The position numbers and the translations under genes are program-made. A stretch of 17,000 bases of DNA from Kutzneria sp036403095 (GTDB lineage: Bacteria > Actinomycetota > Actinomycetes > Mycobacteriales > Pseudonocardiaceae). The stretch is from NCBI GenBank assembly GCA_036403095.1, contig DASWRQ010000040.1, positions 1-17,000 of the forward strand, read 5' to 3'. The notes under the pieces were generated by a model. That model made no database searches and was not told the origin of the DNA. It saw only the letters and a program-made list of their open reading frames with translations. Positions 12,886 to 17,000 of this stretch are shown here, in pieces (position 1 is the stretch's first letter; each line of letters begins with the position of its first letter).

Positions 12886-12952
12886 GACTCCATCGTGGCA
12901 GAACCGGCGCGCCACCATCGGGCGACCACCCCGCACGTGACACGGGCGTGAC

Positions 12953-13756
12953 CTACACCGGTTCCGTGACGAAGTCGATCAGCCGCTCGACCGCGCCCAG
13001 CAGCGGCGTCTCCAGGTCGCGGAAGCCGCGCACGCCGGCCAGCACCCGCCGCCAGCCCTCGGCCGGCTCGCCCCACCCGAGCGCGTCGCAGATGCCTTCC
13101 TTCCACGGCACGCCCCGGGGAACGGTCGGCCACGCCCTGATGCCGACCGAGGCGGGCTTCACCGCCTGCCAGATGTCGACATAGGGATGCCCGGTGACCA
13201 GCACGTGCTCGTCCCGGATCGACGACACCAGCCGCGACTCCTTGGAGCCGTCGACCAGGTGGTCCACCAGCACGCCCAGCCGCCGCTGCGGGCTCGTGCC
13301 GAACTCCTCGATCCGCTCGGGCAGCACGTCCACGCCGTCCAGCGGCTCCACCACCACGCCCTCGACCCGCAGGTCGTGTCCCCACACGCGCTCCACCAGC
13401 GTGGCGTCGTGCAGGCCCTCGACCCAGATCCGGCTGTCCCGGGCCGTGCGGGCGCGCAGACCCGCCACCTTCACCGAGCCGGAGGCCGACATCGCCCGCT
13501 CGGCGGCCTGCTGCGGGCGGACGAGCGTCACCGGCCGGCCGTCGATGAGGAAGCCGGCCGGGGTCAGCGGGAACAGCCGGTGCCGGCCGTGCCGGTCCTC
13601 CAGCACCACGTTTCCCGACTCGAAGCGGACGACCGCGCCGCAGAACCCGGACGCCGGGTCCTCCACGACCAGGCCCGGCTCGGCCTCGACCTCGGGGATC
13701 TCGCGGCGCTTCTGCGGACCGGACAGCACGTCGCGGCCGTACTCGTGGGAACGCAC
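12953..13756 (-). CDS. DUF3097 family protein
   Basis: A 267-residue protein matching DUF3097, an actinobacterial family of unknown function. Recognisable blocks are RSHEYGRDVL at the start, VEDPASGFCGAVVRFESGNV, VWVEG-like IWVEGLHDATLVERVWGHDL, and VLVTGHPYVDIWQAVKP. The IWVEGxHDAxLVExxWGxDLR segment is similar in outline to Toprim-like nucleic-acid enzymes, but I cannot confirm that. There is no signal peptide or membrane span. The GTG at 13756 matches the conserved N-terminus and lies nine bases after AGGG; it begins 11 bases past the stop of the upstream hydrolase gene, so the two are an operon. The frame is open far upstream, but only antisense to nothing conserved and over the hydrolase gene. 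Confidence 0.88.
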   Translation of the reverse strand: MRSHEYGRDVLSGPQKRREIPEVEAEPGLVVEDPASGFCGAVVRFESGNVVLEDRHGRHRLFPLTPAGFLIDGRPVTLVRPQQAAERAMSASGSVKVAGLRARTARDSRIWVEGLHDATLVERVWGHDLRVEGVVVEPLDGVDVLPERIEEFGTSPQRRLGVLVDHLVDGSKESRLVSSIRDEHVLVTGHPYVDIWQAVKPASVGIRAWPTVPRGVPWKEGICDALGWGEPAEGWRRVLAGVRGFRDLETPLLGAVERLIDFVTEPV

Positions 13757-13767
13757 AGCGCCGGACC

Positions 13768-14613
13768 CTATCGGGTGATGCCGATGTTCTCGTGGAGGAA
13801 CTCCAGCGTGGCGGCCCACGCCGCGGCCCGGGCCTTGGTGTTGACCTCCGGCGAGCCGCCCATCTCGAACCGCACGCCCGGCCCGTCCGAGAGCGTGTCG
13901 GTGTAGGGCTGCCCGGGCGGGCCGTTGAGCGGGTGCCCGGCGCCCTCGTAGATCCGCAGCTCCACGTTGTCGGCGCCGGCGGCCGCGGCCTGGCTGTACG
14001 CCACGGTCGGCCAGTTCTGGTCGTCCTCGCCGCACAGCATCAGCACCGGGCCGCCGATCCGCTCCACCGGGATCCGGTAGGCCGACGCGTCCGGGGGCAC
14101 GTCCGGGAACGCCAGCCGCAGCCGCACCGGCTCGCCGTTGGCCACCTGCTCGCGCAGCTCGTCACGGATCTCGTAGGGCAGGTAGTCCAGCGGCTTGCGG
14201 CGCAGCGTCCACGACGCCGCCGGCGTGCCGAGGATGTCCAGCAACGTGCCCTTGGTGTAGTCGATGCCCTGCGTGACCAGCCCGCCGCCGGCCACGCTGA
14301 CCACGGCGCCCACCCGGTCGTCGTGCGCGCCGACCAGCAGCGCCGCCTCGCCGCCGCGGGAGCCGCCGACGATGGCGATCTTGCCGGTGGCGAAGGAGGC
14401 GATCTTGTCCACGGCCGCGAAGAAGTACTCCAGCGGGATGTCCACCAGCCCCGGTGGCAGCGTCGCCGCGCCGAAGTAGGCCAGGGCCAGCACGTTGTAG
14501 CCCTCGGCGTGCAGCGCCCGCGCGTCACGCTCGTGCAGGCCGCCCTCGGCCCCGCCGAGCAGCAGCACGCCGGGCGCGGACACGGGTTGGGTGAGGAGCA
14601 GGTTCTCGGTCAC
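13768..14613 (-). CDS. Alpha/beta hydrolase with BAAT C-terminal-type catalytic domain
   Basis: A 281-residue hydrolase resembling the acyl-CoA thioesterase/bile acid-CoA:amino acid N-acyltransferase C-terminal domain. The nucleophile elbow is GGSRGGE (83-89; Ser85), the acid is Asp197 or Asp198 in LCGEDDQNWP, and the base is His227 in YEGAGHPLN. It starts directly with the first strand (GVLLLGGAEGG) and has no thioesterase N-terminal beta domain, so it is a single-domain form. It probably cleaves an ester or thioester in the cytoplasm; the substrate is unknown. The GTG at 14613 is the first codon consistent with homologues; there is no Shine-Dalgarno, and CACACT lies six bases upstream. It leads a two-gene operon with DUF3097 and is divergent from the lipoprotein gene. 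Confidence 0.88.
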   Translation of the reverse strand: MTENLLLTQPVSAPGVLLLGGAEGGLHERDARALHAEGYNVLALAYFGAATLPPGLVDIPLEYFFAAVDKIASFATGKIAIVGGSRGGEAALLVGAHDDRVGAVVSVAGGGLVTQGIDYTKGTLLDILGTPAASWTLRRKPLDYLPYEIRDELREQVANGEPVRLRLAFPDVPPDASAYRIPVERIGGPVLMLCGEDDQNWPTVAYSQAAAAGADNVELRIYEGAGHPLNGPPGQPYTDTLSDGPGVRFEMGGSPEVNTKARAAAWAATLEFLHENIGITR

Positions 14614-14669
14614 CGCACGAGTGTGTCGGGTCGGGCAACCAACCCATCATCGGGCTACGTCCCACGGGC

Positions 14670-15104
14670 GTGAAGGTGATGCTGATCCTGGTCGGGGTGC
14701 TGCTGGCCGGATGCGCTGCCGCGCCGACGTCCACCGCCGGCTCCGGACATCGGGTCCAGCCGGTGTGCGGGGCGTTCCAGCCGTCATCGGACACGGTGAC
14801 GCTGGACGGTTTTGTCGTGTCGTGGGTGCTGCGCTGCCCGTTTCGGGTCAACGCCGGTGCGCGCGTCAGCGAGCGTGCGGACGGCCGAGCGACCGAGTTG
14901 GTGCGGCAGTTGACGATGCCCAGCGGTCCGCGGCCCGAGGCCTGCGCGGCGATCGAGGTGTTGCGGGCGCCGTTCGCGTTGGTCGACGCCGCCGGCAACG
15001 CGATCGAACCGGTTCTGCCGACCGACGGGTGCCAGCCGAGGAAAGCGATCTTCGACGCGCTGGCCGCCTTGCCGTTCCGGGCGGTGGAGTCCGAAAACCG
15101 CTAG
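14670..15104 (+). CDS. Small putative lipoprotein
   Basis: A 144-residue secreted lipoprotein candidate. The signal peptide MKVMLILVGVLLAGC ends in the lipobox LAGC with Cys15 as the lipidation site, so it should be anchored on the outer face of the membrane. The mature part has four more cysteines (residues 33, 56, 92, 120), enough for two disulfides. I do not recognise a family. The GTG at 14670 is chosen because it supplies the positively charged n-region; an ATG at 14679 would leave none. No clear ribosome binding site is seen. It ends 33 bases before the Ada-like gene on the same strand and may be co-transcribed with it. Confidence 0.75.
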   Translation: MKVMLILVGVLLAGCAAAPTSTAGSGHRVQPVCGAFQPSSDTVTLDGFVVSWVLRCPFRVNAGARVSERADGRATELVRQLTMPSGPRPEACAAIEVLRAPFALVDAAGNAIEPVLPTDGCQPRKAIFDALAALPFRAVESENR

Positions 15105-15137
15105 CACCGGCCTGGGTTCGCCGCCGAGGATGACGCG

Positions 15138-16235
15138 GTGACCACGTACTCCGCCGTGCGCACGACCGGCATCTACTGCCGGCCGGGCTGCGGCGCCAAG
15201 CCTCTCGCGGAGAACGTCCGCACGTTCGAGCTGGCGGCCTCGGCTGAAGCCTCGGGCTACCGGGCCTGCCTGCGTTGCCGGCCGTACCGGGTGGCGGGCG
15301 CCGTCCCCGACGACGCACCGGAGTTGGTATGCCGGGCGGTGCAGCTGATCATCGACGGGGTGCTCGACGGGGCCACCGAGGAGGCGGTCGGGGCCCGGTT
15401 GGGCATCTCGGCCCGTCACCTGCGCCGGCTGTTCGCCGATCACCTGGGCGTCACGCCCGACGGTTTCGCCCGCTCGCGTCGCGCGCACTTCGCCCGGCGG
15501 CTGCTCGACGACACCGACCTGGGCATCGCCGAGGTGGCGTTCGCGTCGGGGTTCGGCAGCCTGCGGCAGTTCAACCGGACCATGCGCGAGGTGTTCCGGG
15601 CCGCGCCCAGCGACCTTCGGGCCCGTCGCCGTCGGTCCGACCGCCTCGCCGCCGACGGCGGCCTGCTGCTGCGGATGCCGTTCGGCCCTTCGTACGACTG
15701 GCCCGCGGCGCTCGCCGTGCTGCGCGCCGACGCCGTGCCCGGCGTCGCGTCCATTGTGGACGACGTCTACCGGCGGACGATCACCCTGGACGGCGACCCG
15801 GGGCTGCTGGAGATCGGGCCCGGCGGCGTGGACCACCTGCTGCTGCGGGCCCATCTGCCGCACTGGGAGGGCGTGATCCACGTCGTCGAGCGGGCCGCCC
15901 GGCTGGCCGGCGTCGACCGGGGACAGCCGGGCGCGTGGGCACCGCTGGAGATCGCCGTCAACGCCGTCGCCGACGACGTGGCCGCGCTGGTCCGCCGGCA
16001 CGGCACGCCGATCGACGGGCTCTGTTTCGGTCTGTCCCATGCCTTTCCCGCCGCCGAGCCGCTGGCCGGCGAGCCGGGTCCGGTCGGCGAGGTGGCGCGG
16101 GCGGTCGTGGCCGGCCGGCTCCGCCTGGACGGGGCCGAGCCGGCCGGCGACTTGCTCGCCGCGTTGGCCGCCGTCGGCGTTGCCGAGCCGGCCGCGCAGC
16201 GGATCAGCCGGCGGCTCGGCCAACCATGTTGTTGA
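15138..16235 (+). CDS. Ada-type zinc domain / AraC HTH / AlkA-N protein with degenerate, truncated glycosylase domain
   Basis: A 365-residue relative of the Ada-AlkA fusion proteins (normally near 490 residues), which sense methyl phosphotriesters and excise alkylated bases. Domains: Ada zinc-binding (1-50) with all four ligands Cys14, Cys18, Cys44 and Cys47 in TTGIYCRPGC and YRACLRCRP; AraC helix-turn-helix (about 65-160; GISARHLRRLFADHLGVTPD, ASGFGSLRQFNRTMREVF); and AlkA N-terminal domain (about 175-250; LRMPFGPSYDWPAALAVLRA). The rest should be the helix-hairpin-helix glycosylase, but the usual LPGIGPWTA motif is replaced by AAVGVAEPAA and the protein ends before the catalytic Asp. The methyl-acceptor Cys is kept, so it may act as a sensor-regulator only (inference). 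GAGGA seven bases before the GTG supports the start. The end overlaps the convergent gene by 32 bases. Confidence 0.9.
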   Translation: MTTYSAVRTTGIYCRPGCGAKPLAENVRTFELAASAEASGYRACLRCRPYRVAGAVPDDAPELVCRAVQLIIDGVLDGATEEAVGARLGISARHLRRLFADHLGVTPDGFARSRRAHFARRLLDDTDLGIAEVAFASGFGSLRQFNRTMREVFRAAPSDLRARRRRSDRLAADGGLLLRMPFGPSYDWPAALAVLRADAVPGVASIVDDVYRRTITLDGDPGLLEIGPGGVDHLLLRAHLPHWEGVIHVVERAARLAGVDRGQPGAWAPLEIAVNAVADDVAALVRRHGTPIDGLCFGLSHAFPAAEPLAGEPGPVGEVARAVVAGRLRLDGAEPAGDLLAALAAVGVAEPAAQRISRRLGQPCC

Positions 16236-16986
16236 GCTCGCCGTAGGACAGGCCTTCGGCCATCGACTCGTAGGTGCCGGCGGTCAGCAGCTCCCGCGCC
16301 GCGGCGGCGGCCACCCCGTAGGCGGCCTGGGCGATGCCCGTGCCCACGCTGATCCTCGCCACGCCCAGAGCGGCGAGTTCGGCGACGGACGGCGCCCCGG
16401 GGTGGGCCATGACGTTGAGCGGCAACGGTCCGTCGACCAGGACCTTGATCACCGCCGGGTCGACCACACCCGGCACGAACAGCACGTCCGCCCCGGCGGC
16501 GGCATAGCGCTGCGCGCGGGCCAGCGTCTCGTCCACGTCGCCCGAACCCATCAGGAACGTGTCGGTACGGGCGTTGATCACCAGGTCGCCGGCCTGGCGT
16601 GCGGCGGCCAGGCGATCCGCCTGCGCCGAGACGTCGAGCAGCCGGCCGGCGGCGCTGTCCTCGATGTTGACCCCGAGGGCGCCGATCGACGCCACCTCGG
16701 CGACCGTCCAGGCCACTTCCTCGGGGGTGTCGCCGTAGCCGCCCTCGATGTCGGCGGTCACCGGCACCGTCACGGCCCGCACGATCCGGCGCAGCGCCTC
16801 CAGGGCCAGGGTGCGGGTCAGGCCGCCGCCGTCGGGCACACCCCGCGACCACGCGACGCCACCGCTGGTGGTGGCGATCGCCTTCGCGCCGGCGGCCTGG
16901 ATCGCGGCGGCCGACGGCGGGTCCCAGGCATTGGGCAGCACCAGGGGTTTCGGCAGTTCACGAAGCGGATTCACGCCGACCAGCAT
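16204..16986 (-). CDS. Isocitrate lyase/PEP mutase family protein
   Basis: A 260-residue TIM-barrel enzyme of the ICL/PEPM superfamily, which makes or breaks C-C or P-C bonds of 2-oxo acids with a Mg ion. Family features: PNAWDPPSA (18-26), TTSGG (39-43), the metal-site segment TADIEGGYGD (77-86; Asp79, Glu81), NIEDS (107-111) and INARTD (137-142). The KKCGH loop of true isocitrate lyase is absent. This short form is close to the 2-methylisocitrate lyase/oxaloacetate decarboxylase-like subgroup, but the substrate cannot be assigned. The ATG at 16986 begins 14 bases from the window edge, so its promoter is not visible. The 3' end overlaps the truncated Ada/AlkA gene by 32 bases. Confidence 0.9.
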   Translation of the reverse strand: MLVGVNPLRELPKPLVLPNAWDPPSAAAIQAAGAKAIATTSGGVAWSRGVPDGGGLTRTLALEALRRIVRAVTVPVTADIEGGYGDTPEEVAWTVAEVASIGALGVNIEDSAAGRLLDVSAQADRLAAARQAGDLVINARTDTFLMGSGDVDETLARAQRYAAAGADVLFVPGVVDPAVIKVLVDGPLPLNVMAHPGAPSVAELAALGVARISVGTGIAQAAYGVAAAAARELLTAGTYESMAEGLSYGELNNMVGRAAG

Positions 16987-17000
16987 GGTCGGCTCGGCGG

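Noticed and set aside
12455..12943. N-terminal extension of the SPFH frame over the NfeD gene
   Set aside because: The extension is an Arg/Gly-rich out-of-frame reading of NfeD. The SPFH ATG at 12454 has a GGAG site and the membrane anchor follows at once.
13765..13770. TAGGGT eight bases before the DUF3097 start as a leaderless promoter
   Set aside because: The spacing is eight, not six; the TAG is the stop of the upstream gene, and the 11-base gap points to operon translation with AGGG as ribosome binding site.
13757..14035. N-terminal extension of the DUF3097 frame
   Set aside because: It overlaps the 3' end of the BAAT-type hydrolase in another frame, and the conserved RSHEYGRDVL start is at 13756.
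14784..16223. 479-codon minus-strand frame opposite the lipoprotein and Ada-like genes
   Set aside because: No recognisable domain, and the plus strand carries the lipobox and the Ada/AraC motifs.
16200..16260. Frameshift in the Ada/AlkA gene that would restore the glycosylase C-terminus
   Set aside because: Sequence beyond the stop is well explained by the convergent ICL/PEPM gene in its own frame, and the helix-hairpin-helix is already degenerate before the stop.

Overview
The window is very GC-rich actinobacterial chromosome. Third codon positions are strongly G/C, GTG starts are common, and DUF3097, CGNR zinc-finger and DUF1707 genes are present. A relative of the Pseudonocardiaceae (Kutzneria, Amycolatopsis or Saccharothrix type) is my inference from gene style. 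No taxon marker such as rRNA is present. I see no rRNA, tRNA, CRISPR array, transposase, phage gene or biosynthetic cluster. This is ordinary housekeeping and accessory chromosome, and I find no clear new multi-gene system.

Layout. 1-543: 3' part of a sucrase/ferredoxin-like [2Fe-2S] protein. 544-1514 (minus): a small unknown protein and a TetR regulator. 1635-1760: four alternating copies of a 16-bp repeat that fold into hairpins. 1774-2535 (minus): a short-chain dehydrogenase, divergent from a DUF1707 membrane protein (2628-3005). 3027-4439: an amidase, convergent with a LysR regulator (4436-5314). The LysR gene is divergent from a DapA-family aldolase/synthase (5385-6239), whose 3' end overlaps a convergent MATE exporter (6166-7512). 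7581-8132: a CGNR zinc-finger protein, convergent with a DUF1963 cysteine-rich protein (8129-8797). 8807-10087 (minus): a large all-helical repeat protein. 10377-11153: a SAM methyltransferase, followed by a shared hairpin terminator. 11288-12885 (minus): a coupled NfeD/SPFH membrane pair. 12953-14613 (minus): DUF3097 and a BAAT-type alpha/beta hydrolase. 14670-16235: a lipoprotein and a truncated Ada/AraC/AlkA protein, convergent with an isocitrate lyase/PEP mutase family enzyme (16204-16986).

Functional links are mostly local. NfeD and the SPFH protein form a known membrane-scaffold pair. LysR probably controls the DapA-like gene that it faces. TetR may control the upstream dehydrogenase, because a perfect palindrome sits in the dehydrogenase promoter. 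The MATE exporter and CGNR gene share a divergent promoter.

The most informative patterns are these. (i) At six genes a TANNNT -10 hexamer lies exactly six bases before the start codon, which is the signature of leaderless transcription. (ii) Five of the six convergent gene pairs abut or overlap at their stop codons. (iii) The alternating repeat array lies behind the dehydrogenase. (iv) The Ada/AlkA protein has lost its glycosylase active site. (v) The SPFH protein contains seven exact 11-residue repeats.
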